From contig NZ_CP026681.1 in the NCBI RefSeq assembly GCF_002949735.1, positions 1,302,001 through 1,366,000 on the forward strand: a DNA stretch of 64,000 bases. The letters run 5' to 3'. The notes below the pieces were generated by a model, which had not been told where the DNA came from, did not search any database, and saw nothing but the letters and a program-made list of their open reading frames with translations. The first letter of the stretch is position 1; each line of letters opens with the position of its first letter. The position numbers and the translations under genes are program-made. Shown piece by piece: positions 9,265 through 18,581 of the stretch. Origin of the DNA: Nostoc sp. 'Peltigera membranacea cyanobiont' N6. Its GTDB lineage: Bacteria > Cyanobacteriota > Cyanobacteriia > Cyanobacteriales > Nostocaceae.

Positions 9265-9386
9265 ATGTTAACCTGGCGATTGGCAAGTCCTGCGACTGGG
9301 CGCGGACAAGATGCCTAAACCACGGAAAGCTGCCTTGCGTCTAGTGAGTGGCAAACTCCTCTTGTAGCCAGGTTTTATCTTAACAT
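9265..9386 (+). ncRNA. Candidate structured RNA upstream of btpA
   Basis: In an ORF-poor 675-bp gap, ATGTTAA-CCTGGC (9265-9277) can pair with GCCAGG-7nt-TTAACAT (9367-9386). Inside this closing stem lie three hairpins: GTCC(T)GCG/CGCGGAC (9287-9307), AGATGC/GCGTCT (9309-9342) and GAGT/ACTC (9346-9358). Taken together this resembles a multibranched RNA of about 122 nt. It matches no riboswitch or RNA family I can recall. The fold was made by eye and could be chance. It ends about 165 bp before btpA, so either a free RNA or a 5' leader is possible. Confidence 0.3.
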
Positions 9387-9550
9387 ATCTTATGGGAGGT
9401 TTCACGCCAATTTCCATCTGAGGAAGGAGGCAATAAACCGACCATCATAAAACACATTTGACTAGTTAATGAAAAGTCAAGAGTCAAGGGTCATACAGTC
9501 AATAGTCAAAAAATTCTAGACTCTGGACTCCGCGAGGCGGATTTAAAGAC

Positions 9551-10399
9551 GTGGACTTATATCAATTATTTAAAACTAGATCGCCGATTATTGGAGTGGT
9601 TCACCTGCTACCACTGCCTACCTCGCCCCGTTGGGGAGGTAGCCTAAAAGCGGTGATTGACCGAGCCGAGCAAGAAGCAGCAGCCCTTGCAAGCGGAGGG
9701 GTTGACGGTTTGATTGTGGAGAATTTTTTCGACGCGCCCTTTACCAAAAACCAAGTCGATCCCGTGGTTGTGAGTGCCATGACCATTGTGGTGCAACGGA
9801 TACAAAACTTGGTGACTTTGCCTATAGGGTTAAATGTCTTGCGAAATGATGGCAAAAGTGCAATGGCGATCGCTAGCTGTGTGCAAGCGCAATTTATCCG
9901 CGTCAACGTTCTCACAGGAGTGATGGCAACCGATCAGGGATTAATTGAGGGAGAAGCCTATCAACTGCTCCGCTATCGACGGGAGTTAGGCAGCGATGTT
10001 AAAATCCTGGCCGATGTGTTGGTGAAACACGCCCGTCCTTTGAGTTCTCCAAATCTCACAGTAGCTGTGAAAGACACCATTGAAAGGGGTTTAGCAGACG
10101 GAGTTATTTTGTCTGGTTGGGCTACTGGTAGTCCACCTAACTTAGAAGATTTGGAACTAGCTTGTGATGCAGCAGCTGGCACGCCAGTGTTTATTGGTAG
10201 TGGGGCGAGTTGGGAAAATATTGATACATTGATGCAGGCAGCAGATGGTGTAATAGTTTCTAGCTCTCTGAAACGTCACGGACGAATAGAGCAACCAATT
10301 GACCCAATTCGCGTCAGCCAATTTGTCGAAGCCGCACGTCGCAGTTGGAACTCCAAAAGTGAAAGTAAATCAGTAGAACAAGTAAAGTTACATTCTTAA
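9551..10399 (+). CDS. btpA: BtpA/SgcQ-family photosystem I biogenesis protein
   Basis: 282 aa from a GTG start (MDLYQLFKTRSPIIGVVHLLPLP). Recognisable family segments are PIIGVVHL, GVDGLIVENFFDAPF, GLNVLRNDG, RVNVLTG and DGVILSGWATG, forming a TIM-barrel-like protein. BtpA was identified in Synechocystis as needed for accumulation of photosystem I reaction-centre proteins at the thylakoid membrane. Only the family match is seen here. The gene is followed closely by a heptamer array and then the VKOR-thioredoxin gene on the same strand. Confidence 0.9.
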   Translation: MDLYQLFKTRSPIIGVVHLLPLPTSPRWGGSLKAVIDRAEQEAAALASGGVDGLIVENFFDAPFTKNQVDPVVVSAMTIVVQRIQNLVTLPIGLNVLRNDGKSAMAIASCVQAQFIRVNVLTGVMATDQGLIEGEAYQLLRYRRELGSDVKILADVLVKHARPLSSPNLTVAVKDTIERGLADGVILSGWATGSPPNLEDLELACDAAAGTPVFIGSGASWENIDTLMQAADGVIVSSSLKRHGRIEQPIDPIRVSQFVEAARRSWNSKSESKSVEQVKLHS

Positions 10400-10445
10400 T
10401 TGGGGCATGGGGCATGGGGAATGGGGCATGGGAAGAAATAAGTAA

Positions 10446-10591
10446 TACCCAATTCCCAATTCCCAATACTTTGACAACGCTCAGTACAAGTTCCCAATGC
10501 CCAATGCCTAATGCTCAATTCCCAATTTCCAATTCCCAATTCCCAATTCCCAATGCCCAATGCCCAATGCCCAATGCCCAATGCCCATTAA
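10446..10591. repeat. Heptamer arrays CCCAATT / CCCAATG
   Basis: Blocks of CCCAATT and CCCAATG copies fill the gap between btpA and the VKOR fusion, preceded by GGGGCAT units at 10402-10433. Open frames on both strands here (10396-10608) are by-products of the period-7 repeat. Confidence 0.85.
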
Positions 10592-10604
10592 CCAATAACA
10601 GTTT

Positions 10605-11588
10605 ATGATTCGCCGCCGTTCTACTCCTTGGATTCATAAATGGTCACGTCCATTGATTGCCGCGATCGCTGGATGTGGTGCTTTGATCACAGGTTATCTC
10701 ACCATAGAAAAGTTAACAGGAGGCAGTGCAGCTTGTGTAGCAGAGGCTGGTGCTAAGGGCTGTAATGATGTGCTTTCTAGTCCTTGGGCAACAGTTCTTG
10801 GTCAGCCATTAGCTTTGTTTGGGTTGTTGGCATACATCAGTATGGCGATCTTGGCTTTAGCTCCCTTGGTATTTAACTCAGGGGAAAACAATAGCCGCAA
10901 ACAATTAGAAAATTTGACGTGGTGGTTGCTGCTAGTGGGTGCGATCGCTATGTCCGTCTTTAGCGGCTACTTAATGTACGTGTTAGCATCTCAAATCAAA
11001 GCTATTTGTCCTTACTGTATCGGTTCAGCTTTGTTCTCTGTGAGTCTTTTGGTACTAACGATTATGGGTCGCACTTGGGAGGATATTGGACAAATCTTAT
11101 TTACTGCCATAATTGTGGGGATGGTAACGCTGATTGGCACTTTAGGCGTTTATGCTGGCGTGAATCAATCAAATGTTACACCTGGAACTCCTGGACAACC
11201 CGTTAAAATTACCTTTAATTCCAAAGGAGACCCTAACCCAGCCTTCGGTTGGGAAGTTACTACTACTTCTGGTGAGGCAGAAATAGCCTTAGCAAGCCAT
11301 CTAGCAAAAATAGGCGCGAAGGAATATAGTGCTTACTGGTGTCCTCACTGCCACGAACAAAAGATGCTTTTTGGTAAAGAAGCCGAGGAAATAATCAACA
11401 AAGATGTTAAGGTAGAGTGCGCTCCCGAAGGACTCAATGCTCAAACTGAACTATGTAAGTCCGCAAAAATTGAAGGCTTCCCCACTTGGATCGTTAATGG
11501 TAAAAGCTATAGTGGAGTCCAAAATTTAGAGGAACTAGCAAAAGTTTCTGGTTACACAGGGTCTCGGAACTTCAAGTATTTCAAGTAG
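10605..11588 (+). CDS. Vitamin K epoxide reductase-thioredoxin fusion protein
   Basis: 327 aa. The N-terminal part is a membrane VKOR domain: several transmembrane helices, the loop cysteines in SAACVAEAGAKGC and the active-site CPYC at about residue 138. The C-terminal part is a thioredoxin-like domain with CPHC (YWCPHCHEQ, about residue 245) plus an extra Cys pair. In cyanobacteria such fusions catalyse disulfide formation, passing electrons from substrate proteins through the Trx domain to quinone. All redox motifs are intact. The gene starts directly after a heptamer array. Confidence 0.95.
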   Translation: MIRRRSTPWIHKWSRPLIAAIAGCGALITGYLTIEKLTGGSAACVAEAGAKGCNDVLSSPWATVLGQPLALFGLLAYISMAILALAPLVFNSGENNSRKQLENLTWWLLLVGAIAMSVFSGYLMYVLASQIKAICPYCIGSALFSVSLLVLTIMGRTWEDIGQILFTAIIVGMVTLIGTLGVYAGVNQSNVTPGTPGQPVKITFNSKGDPNPAFGWEVTTTSGEAEIALASHLAKIGAKEYSAYWCPHCHEQKMLFGKEAEEIINKDVKVECAPEGLNAQTELCKSAKIEGFPTWIVNGKSYSGVQNLEELAKVSGYTGSRNFKYFK

Positions 11589-11813
11589 TTACTTACCTTC
11601 AAGAAGTCTCAGCTATGGTCTACACTGAGCTAGCGATAAGATGTAGCTCACATCCCAGATCAAGAGTCTTGAGTACAGTCAACTGCATGAATACAGCAAA
11701 GTCTGTTTCCAGTTGGCTTTTTTGTTTTTGGTAATAGATAATAGGTGTTGTCCAATACCCAATAACCAATTCTCTTACCAATTCTCTTGTGGCTTTTATC
11801 CGCAAACACCTAA

Positions 11814-11975
11814 GAGGATGTTTGAAAAGTCCACTTATTGGTATCAAAAGTTTTAGATCCCCCTAAATCCCCCTTAAAAAGGGGGACTTTGATTCCGGTT
11901 CCCCCTTTTTTAAGGGGGGTTAGGGGGGATCAACAAGTGCCTAAAATCACAGCCAAAGACTTTTCAAACAACCTC
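11814..11975. mobile_element. MITE A, copy 1 (162 bp)
   Basis: Terminal inverted repeats GAGGATGTTTGAAAAGTC and GACTTTTCAAACAACCTC bound a core with a C-rich/G-rich stem (CCCCCTTAAAAAGGGGG region). TAA flanks both ends, fitting a TA/TAA target duplication. A second copy is at 25022-25184. No coding capacity, so it depends on a transposase elsewhere. Confidence 0.8.
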
Positions 11976-12091
11976 TAAAGCTCAAGGAAATTAATCAAGA
12001 TTTATACTTAATTTGTGCCGATAGCCAAAAAAGTCCCAGTTGCTGTTTGGTAAGATAACTAGCCTGAATATATGGCGATACATTCACAAGC

Positions 12092-12194
12092 ATAGGACTC
12101 ATATCTGATTTTTGAACAATATTTCAGATGAAACCCTTATAAAAGGGGCTTTCCAGTCTCAGGATGTTTTCAGAAATCAAATCGGAATCTTATA
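12092..12194. mobile_element. MITE B, short copy (about 103 bp)
   Basis: The left end ATAGGACTCATATCTGATTT and the right end, read on the other strand, TATAAGATTCCGATTTGATT form an imperfect terminal inverted repeat. Longer members of the same family lie at 24987-25304 and 37611-37894. Confidence 0.65.
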
Positions 12195-12322
12195 CCAGAT
12201 GTCTTTGAGAACCTTGCTGAGTTGAAAAAACTCTTAGAAACTCTATCGATCTCTCCTTTGAGCTATGTTAGTCCGATAGTTAATATCTATAGGAAATAGA
12301 GAATATTTCTCCCCACTAGGTA

Positions 12323-14533
12323 ATGGGAATGAATCAGCAGCTAGACAAGCGTTTTGTAAAGTTAATCTTTAGACTCAAACAATCGCTTAGTCGAGGACAC
12401 AGAGAATTGATTACTGCCGTCAGCGTAGCAGTCTGCGTTCTGCTTTTGCACTCCATCGGATTATTGCAATCTTTGGAGTTGGCAGCTTTGGATCAATTTT
12501 TTCGCTTACGTCCAAATGAACCGCCAGAAGAGCGGATTACGATTGTAGTGATTGATGAATCCTATTTAAACGAAATACGTTCGTGGCCGATTCCAGATAC
12601 GAAGATTGCCCAGTTGTTGCAAAAATTAAATGTTCACAAACCCCTTGCCGTTGGCTTAGATATCTACAGAAATTTGCCAGTAGAGCCAGGGAACCAAGAA
12701 CTGCGTAATGTTTATCAGTCAATGACCAACTTAATTGGTATTGAGCTATTGACAAATGACAAAAACAAAAACATTAGTGTTTTGCCTCCACAGGGACTGA
12801 ATCAGAATCAAGTGGGCTTTAATAACCTGCTGTACGATCTTGATGGTAAAGTACGTCGCAGTTTATTGTATTGGTACGTTGATAATCAGCCACACGAAAG
12901 TTTTGCTTTGAAGTTGGCTTTATTGTATTTAAAGTCAAAGGGAATTACCCCCACCAAAGCAAAAAACAACCCTGAGTATTTGCAATTAGGTAAAGCAGCA
13001 TTTACTCGTTTTGAGGCTAATGATGGTGCTTATGTGGGAGCTGACGACAGAGGCTACCAACTTTTGACCAATTTTCCCAAACCCAAATGTCAAGGTTCAT
13101 CTAAAGAATTGTGTAATTTTCGCCAGGTATCGATGAGAGATGTACTGGCAGATAAAGTTAAAGAAAACTTAATTAAAGATCGGATTGTACTTATTGGCTC
13201 CACCGCACCCAGTCTCCAAGATTTTGTATTCATTCCCTATTCCAGTAGTCTAATGGGTACGGCAAAGCCTGTACCTGGTATTCAACTGCAAGCTTATTTT
13301 ATTAGTGAGTTAATCTCAGCAGCTGTTAGTGGACGGCCCTTACTCAAGGTCTGGCCTGACTTAGTAGAAGATTTGTGGATTTTTGTCTGGTCTTATCTAG
13401 GAGCCGTGACTACATGGCGGATACTACACGCAACGAGAGGTCTGCTCAGTATCTTAGTTTCTTGTTTTGTATTGACCCTGAGTGCATACCTTGCTTTTTT
13501 GTATGGTTGGTGGATACCGCTCATTCCCTCACTTTTTAGCTTTGGCAGTTCAGCTATATGGATGACCAGTCATATTGCCCACATGCAGGAAGAGTGGAAA
13601 CGTTCCAAAGAATTTTTGTATCACGTCATTAACACGATTCCCGATCCAATTTTTGTGAAAAATGAGCAACACCAGTGGATTGTTTTAAATGAGGCGTATT
13701 GTCGATTTATCGGTTATCCGAATAAGTTGTTAATTGAAAAGTCAGACTATGACTTTTTCCCTAAACATGAGGCTGATGTGTTTCGACAACAGGACAATCT
13801 TGTATTTCGGACTCAAAAACCCCAGGAACATGAAGAAGAATTTACAAATGCAGATGGACAGACTCATCAAATTGCCACTAAGCGATCGCTCCATAAAGAC
13901 TCAGCTGGCAATTTCTTTTTAGTTGGGGTTATCCGAGATATTACTCAGCGCAAGCTTATGGAGGAACAACTTAAGCGGACTGCTGCTGAACTATTCCGAT
14001 CTAACAATGAATTAAAACTCAAAGAAGACCACTTGCGTTATTTGGCGTATCACGACCCCTTGACCGGTTTATCCAATCGCAAATTTTTTGCCGAACAACT
14101 TTATGAGTCGTTAAATTGGGCGCAACACAATAACCTCTTGCTGGGACTGCTGTTTATCGATCTAGATGGCTTTAAGCAAGTCAATGATACTCTGGGGCAC
14201 GAGACGGGCGATCGCTTGCTAATGACTATCGCTGAAAGACTGAGCAACTCTTTACGCGCTAGTGATACAGTTTCTCGTTTGGGCGGCGATGAATTTACTA
14301 TAATTTTACGGGCAATTCCTAACGTCCAAATAGCGGCTAAGGTCGCCGAAAAAATCTTAAGCAGTATTACTAAGCCAATTGTTTTGGATGGCTATGCAAT
14401 CCGAATCTCTGCCAGTATTGGCATTAGTGTCTACCCATACAACAGTCAAGACAGTGAAACTTTGATGAAGCAAGCAGATGCAGCAATGTATCGGGCAAAG
14501 CATCTGGGTAAAAATCGATACGAGTTTGCTTAA
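12323..14533 (+). CDS. CHASE2-PAS-GGDEF diguanylate cyclase
   Basis: 736 aa. After an N-terminal transmembrane helix comes an extracytoplasmic CHASE2 sensor domain (about 45-340), then two or three membrane helices (about 350-415), a PAS domain (about 425-545, IPDPIFVKNEQHQWIVLNEA) and a GGDEF domain (about 565-736). The active-site loop reads RLGGDEF and the inhibitory RxxD site lies five residues before it (RASD), so an active, product-inhibited cyclase making cyclic di-GMP is expected. The ligand is unknown. Monocistronic, downstream of the MITE-rich gap. Confidence 0.95.
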   Translation: MGMNQQLDKRFVKLIFRLKQSLSRGHRELITAVSVAVCVLLLHSIGLLQSLELAALDQFFRLRPNEPPEERITIVVIDESYLNEIRSWPIPDTKIAQLLQKLNVHKPLAVGLDIYRNLPVEPGNQELRNVYQSMTNLIGIELLTNDKNKNISVLPPQGLNQNQVGFNNLLYDLDGKVRRSLLYWYVDNQPHESFALKLALLYLKSKGITPTKAKNNPEYLQLGKAAFTRFEANDGAYVGADDRGYQLLTNFPKPKCQGSSKELCNFRQVSMRDVLADKVKENLIKDRIVLIGSTAPSLQDFVFIPYSSSLMGTAKPVPGIQLQAYFISELISAAVSGRPLLKVWPDLVEDLWIFVWSYLGAVTTWRILHATRGLLSILVSCFVLTLSAYLAFLYGWWIPLIPSLFSFGSSAIWMTSHIAHMQEEWKRSKEFLYHVINTIPDPIFVKNEQHQWIVLNEAYCRFIGYPNKLLIEKSDYDFFPKHEADVFRQQDNLVFRTQKPQEHEEEFTNADGQTHQIATKRSLHKDSAGNFFLVGVIRDITQRKLMEEQLKRTAAELFRSNNELKLKEDHLRYLAYHDPLTGLSNRKFFAEQLYESLNWAQHNNLLLGLLFIDLDGFKQVNDTLGHETGDRLLMTIAERLSNSLRASDTVSRLGGDEFTIILRAIPNVQIAAKVAEKILSSITKPIVLDGYAIRISASIGISVYPYNSQDSETLMKQADAAMYRAKHLGKNRYEFA

Positions 14534-15284
14534 TTAGTCAAGGGTCAAGTCTCCAGATTTTTATTTTTTTAGTAAAAATTTTTACCTTATAATTCGGAAT
14601 TTGGATTTTAAACACATGCAAGGTACGGCCTTGAAAAAGCATTGTGTATATGTCTAGAGATGGTTTTTTAGTCAAGATATAGAGTTAGCAAGGCTTTTTG
14701 ACCTGATAACCAAAACTAATAATATAGGTAAGCAAGAAATTAGTTCCTAGAAGTAATTAGGAAACAAACATCTTTGCATAATTATTTTTACCATCAAAAT
14801 CATACTTATACTTAATAGTGCTATTACGGTCTTTTGTATTCCTATACTTTTTTAAACCCTTGCAATATAACAATTATATTATTCTGTCTTTATATCTCTT
14901 GACTTTGATAAAAACTTAACTATACAAGAGATTAAGTATTATTTTAGATTTGACCAACTCGCTATTCAGCAGGCATAGTGTTTATACTTAAAAGCATTAA
15001 GATATTATTAATAAATAGTGAAGTAGATAAAAAGCTTACAGTGATTCATCAACATATCTAACTTTAGACTGATGTAAAAACGGTTCATTAAGAATATTTC
15101 TTAAGTATAGGAATTATTTAATACCAGCAAATTAAAATTTGTGTCCAAGTGAATACCACGATTAGTTGTAAACCACTAGCAATAATTTAATAAAGTTAAA
15201 ATATTTTTCTCATCAATATAAGTAAATACACGTTAAAAAATAAAACCACCATTAAAAGTCAAAACTAGTAAAATTACTGAGTCT
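14534..15284. other. 751-bp AT-rich intergenic region, no gene seen
   Basis: Very AT-rich sequence with stops in all frames. No tRNA, tandem array or clear inverted repeat was found. It may contain the promoter of the small secreted protein at 15285, but no element can be assigned with confidence. Confidence 0.6.
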
Positions 15285-15521
15285 ATGAAAACTAACTTCC
15301 GAATCACAAAAATCATGATACTATGTATAAGCGCTTACATGCTAATACCAAAAATTGCCGCTTACACGGGTATATCTAGTACTGCAAGTGCTAATACTGG
15401 TGGTGCTACTAGCAACAATACTTCAATCACCCATCAAGTCAGTTCTCAAAATTTAAAAGACACATATATCCCACCAAATTATGGTGGCCCTGACAGTCAG
15501 CATGGTAGCGGCACTCGCTGA
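15285..15521 (+). CDS. Small secreted protein with C-terminal GGPD...GSGTR motif
   Basis: 78 aa. A basic N-terminus and hydrophobic stretch (about residues 9-26) look like a signal peptide, giving a mature peptide of roughly 45-50 residues rich in Ser, Thr, Asn and Gly. It ends YIPPNYGGPDSQHGSGTR. From memory, cyanobacterial exported proteins often carry a YxPPxxGxPxxxxGxGTR segment near the mature N-terminus (for example before DUF928 domains); here it is the whole C-terminus, so this is either a stand-alone peptide or the remainder of a longer protein. Function unknown. Confidence 0.6.
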   Translation: MKTNFRITKIMILCISAYMLIPKIAAYTGISSTASANTGGATSNNTSITHQVSSQNLKDTYIPPNYGGPDSQHGSGTR

Positions 15522-15687
15522 TGACCATTTTTGATTTTAAATTTTAGATTGTGGTAAAGTAGCGCGTTCGTGTAGATCGTGTCTTAGACACCACATCTTT
15601 TGCTTGGAGATATGCCATCGCTCTTGGGAGGGCATCTATAGTCTTTAAGTGAGTCTCTTGCCTTGGAAAATGCCAAGGGTAATTTAT

Positions 15688-17364
15688 TCAAGATAATAGT
15701 GAAGATTTCCACCAATGATGTGTTTGTACAAGGGTATGAACTTGCCAATTTGGGTCTGGTTGCGAATAGTCTAAACGGTAGTGTCCACCTCGGCTTTCGG
15801 TTCTAAAAGCAGCACTTTTGAGAATTAAATTAGCCACATCTAATAAATTGCGGGTTTCTGCCCAAAGTCGTAATTGCCGTTCAACATCTGGTAGGTCAAA
15901 ATTCGCTGGTTCTGCTGGACGTAAAGCAACCAAGAATTGACTTAAAGGCAAGGCAGCAAAATCTTCCTGCCAAGATTCGACAGTGGCGATCGCAGTTTCC
16001 AACTTTGATTGCTCCCGACAAATACCAGCATTTTCCCACACCAGACGCGGTAACTTCTCTCTGAGTGCTTCTAGCTGTGCTTGCTGGATGTTTCCCTCGC
16101 TAGCATCAACACTAAATTTACGTGATGGTAACACTGGTATTTCTGAGGGCAACCCAATATTTTCTAGCTCAATTTGGCTCATTTGGGCCCCGAACACAAT
16201 ACACTCCAGCAGAGAATTACTGGCAAGACGATTTGCCCCATGTACTCCAGTACTAGCAGTTTCACCCACTGCATACAAACTTTTAATATTTGTGCGATTC
16301 ATTAGATCCGCGACAATCCCACCCATCCAGTAATGAGCAGCAGGCGCTACAGGAATTGGTTCGTGGAAAACATCAACTCCCCAATGCTGACAAACTTTGA
16401 TGATGTTGGGAAAGCGGTGACGAATCTTGTCCGCAGGGATCGGGCGCATATCCAACCACACATGGGCAGTCGCCAAATCAACTGCGGTACGTTGTAAATG
16501 GCTAAAAATTGCTCTACTGACTACATCTCTGGGTGCGAGTTCACCCGCAGGATGGTAGTCAAAAGCAAAACGCCGCCCTTCGTTATCAACAAGGTGTGCG
16601 CCCTCGCCGCGGACAGCTTCGCTAATCAGAAAGCGATCGGCACCAGGTTTAGTCAAGGCTGTGGGATGAAATTGGACAAATTCCAAATCGCGGAGGATGA
16701 CCCCAGCCCGATATGCGATCGCCACTCCATCACCCGTACTCACCGCCGGGTTAGTGGTTTGGGCAAATACCTGACCGCCGCCACCAGTTGCCAATATCAC
16801 AGCACTAGCCCTTACCCATGTGATTTTACCTTCATAAAACAGGCTTATTCCCTGACAGCGATCGGTTTCAGGTTCAATCCACAAACTTAAAGCTAAAGCT
16901 TGCTGAATGACTTGGATATTCGGGCGACGTAATACTTGGGTGGTGAGGGTGGTGGTAACTTCCCTCCCTGTGGTATCCGCAGCATGGAGAACGCGGTTGC
17001 GAGAATGGGCGGCTTCTAAAGTTAAAGCCAAGGCTTGGCCATGACGGTCAAAAGCAACCCCCAAGTTAACTAGGGATTGAATGCAGTTAGGGGCAAGTTG
17101 GGCGAGAAATTCTACAGCATTGTGATCGCACAAACCTGCACCTGCCAGGATCGTATCTTCAATGTGTAGCTTAGGAGAATCTTCTGGGGAAACGGCTGCG
17201 GCAATACCACCTTGCGCCCAATCACTGGCAGACAAAGCAACAGTTTCTTTGGTAATCAAACCGACTCGCAAAGACTCTGGTAGACACAGCGCCGTGTATA
17301 GTCCAGCAGCACCAGCGCCGACTACTAAGACATCAAATTGGCTAGGAATATCTATCTGAGACAA
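15688..17364 (-). CDS. nadB: L-aspartate oxidase
   Basis: 558 aa flavoprotein that oxidises L-aspartate to iminoaspartate, the first step of de novo NAD synthesis with NadA. The FAD-binding VVGAGAAGLYTAL is at about residues 14-26, followed by SASDWAQGGIAAA, FVQFHPTAL and GVHGANRLASNSLLE, all diagnostic of NadB rather than succinate dehydrogenase. The C-terminal helical domain is complete. The gene is followed by a gap with no clear terminator and preceded by a GGGAGCA tandem array. Confidence 0.95.
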   Translation of the reverse strand: MSQIDIPSQFDVLVVGAGAAGLYTALCLPESLRVGLITKETVALSASDWAQGGIAAAVSPEDSPKLHIEDTILAGAGLCDHNAVEFLAQLAPNCIQSLVNLGVAFDRHGQALALTLEAAHSRNRVLHAADTTGREVTTTLTTQVLRRPNIQVIQQALALSLWIEPETDRCQGISLFYEGKITWVRASAVILATGGGGQVFAQTTNPAVSTGDGVAIAYRAGVILRDLEFVQFHPTALTKPGADRFLISEAVRGEGAHLVDNEGRRFAFDYHPAGELAPRDVVSRAIFSHLQRTAVDLATAHVWLDMRPIPADKIRHRFPNIIKVCQHWGVDVFHEPIPVAPAAHYWMGGIVADLMNRTNIKSLYAVGETASTGVHGANRLASNSLLECIVFGAQMSQIELENIGLPSEIPVLPSRKFSVDASEGNIQQAQLEALREKLPRLVWENAGICREQSKLETAIATVESWQEDFAALPLSQFLVALRPAEPANFDLPDVERQLRLWAETRNLLDVANLILKSAAFRTESRGGHYRLDYSQPDPNWQVHTLVQTHHWWKSSLLS

Positions 17365-17379
17365 GGTAATGAAGGAGGG

Positions 17380-17430
17380 GGGAAGAGGGAGCAGGGGGAG
17401 CAGGGGAGCAGGGGAGCAGGGGAGCAGAGG
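17380..17430. repeat. GGGAGCA heptamer array
   Basis: Tandem copies of GGGAGCA/GCAGGGG lie just upstream of nadB. The same kind of sequence appears in frame inside the GHL10 gene at about 22915-22960. Confidence 0.8.
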
Positions 17431-17506
17431 GAAAATTTTACTTTCTCCTCTTTGTTTCCCTTGTCTCCGTTATCCTCCTCATCCCATTCATTTTTAATAG
17501 AATAAT

Positions 17507-17531
17507 CCCACTCCCTAGAATTAGGAGTGGG
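17507..17531 (-). terminator. Hairpin downstream of psbU
   Basis: CCCACTCC and GGAGTGGG form an 8-bp GC-rich stem 31 bp after the psbU stop, followed on the minus strand by an AT-rich tract (ATTATTCTATT). A plausible intrinsic terminator for psbU, although the U-tract is imperfect. Confidence 0.6.
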
Positions 17532-17561
17532 CTGCTATTTGCTACATTAACTGCAAGTCAG

Positions 17562-17990
17562 TTATCTGTAGATGCCGTTGTTAAAGCGATCGTCTCCTTC
17601 GTTGAAGGCAGGTTCTAGTTCTGTCACGGTAAACTTATCCAAGTTGGCTTGCAAGGTTTGTTTTTGGCGATCGCTCAATCCTGGAAGATCCAATACATCC
17701 TCTACATTTTTGTAGGGAGCATTTGTGATGATTTTCTTAGCCAGGGTGGGATAAAGCCCTGGATACTGTTGAAAAGCTCGGACGTTGGTATTATTCAAAT
17801 CGATTTTTTTACCAAATTCCGTTCCTAGCTTCTTATCTGCCCGATTCTGCCGCTCAATTGCCAGAATTGGGACTTGAGGAAAAGCAAAACTGTTGAAACT
17901 AGCAGCTTGGGCTATCTGAGTTGTTCCCAACAATCCCCAGCAACTAAGTAACAAACTAAACACTGTTAATAAACGCGCCAATCCTTTCAC
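17562..17990 (-). CDS. psbU: Photosystem II 12 kDa extrinsic protein PsbU
   Basis: 142 aa lumenal subunit that stabilises the oxygen-evolving complex of photosystem II. The N-terminus is a signal peptide ending at about TQIAQA-ASF. The mature part has the two helix-hairpin-helix units typical of PsbU (KIDLNNTNVRAFQQYPGLYPTLAK; VEDVLDLPGLSDRQKQ). Length is normal. The long upstream region (17991-18581) must hold its promoter. Confidence 0.95.
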   Translation of the reverse strand: MKGLARLLTVFSLLLSCWGLLGTTQIAQAASFNSFAFPQVPILAIERQNRADKKLGTEFGKKIDLNNTNVRAFQQYPGLYPTLAKKIITNAPYKNVEDVLDLPGLSDRQKQTLQANLDKFTVTELEPAFNEGDDRFNNGIYR

Positions 17991-18581
17991 GATTTTCTAC
18001 CTCTTTCCATCAAACAGAAATAAAAGTTTTAAGCTAAAAGCTGTCATTGGTCATTAGTCATTGGTCATTGGTCATACCTGCGGGTACTCGGTTGGAGAGA
18101 ATCGCAGAGTAGCCGCTAATGCGTCTACCTTAGAGGACAGAGGACACAGGACAAAGGACAATTGGACTTTGGACAAAACGTGATAGCTTAATTAACACAG
18201 CAGTCATCAGAAACTAATATACAGCGTATTAATATCCACAATATTTACCGTTGCTGGGTTTGACTTTATTTTTGGCAAAAACTTTGATCGTCATCAGAGT
18301 GCATGTATAGCTGTAATAGGCTTCTATCAACGATCTCGGTAGTGTTCCCTACGATCCAAAATCTTTTCGGGGTGGCTGATTTTACCTTCCAAGCAGACAC
18401 AAAACCGTGTGATGTTTAATATCGATGACCCTAGCAAGAGGACTTGAGGGTGATGGAGTGTTATGTAATATTTCTTAACTAATTAATTATCTACACCATC
18501 ATTCTTGATGTGCCGTAGACTGACTGGAAAAAGTTTCGGTGAGAGAAGACCATCGTTGTAACTTTGTGCCTTCTGCCTGGT
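17991..18581. other. 591-bp intergenic region upstream of psbU
   Basis: A GGTCATT heptamer array at 18043-18075 is the only clear structure. The region lies between divergently read genes only in part: psbU starts at its left end, the DUF3120 gene ends at its right end. No further gene or RNA is supported. Confidence 0.6.

Larger units (their letters stand above)
11589..12322. other. 734-bp intergenic region with two MITE-like elements
   Basis: No convincing gene. It holds a 162-bp inverted-repeat element at 11814-11975, a second, different one at 12092-12194, and AT-rich sequence leading to the CHASE2 gene. The small frame at 11620-11847 on the minus strand runs into the first MITE and is not supported. 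Confidence 0.7.

Noticed and set aside
9079..9318. 79-codon ORF upstream of btpA
   Set aside because: Runs through palindromic repeats and into the possible RNA; composition is not protein-like.
10396..10608. Overlapping ORFs on both strands
   Set aside because: They are translations of CCCAATT/CCCAATG heptamers. Period 7 keeps all frames open without coding meaning.
16498..16890. 130-codon plus-strand ORF
   Set aside because: Antisense to nadB with no recognisable product.
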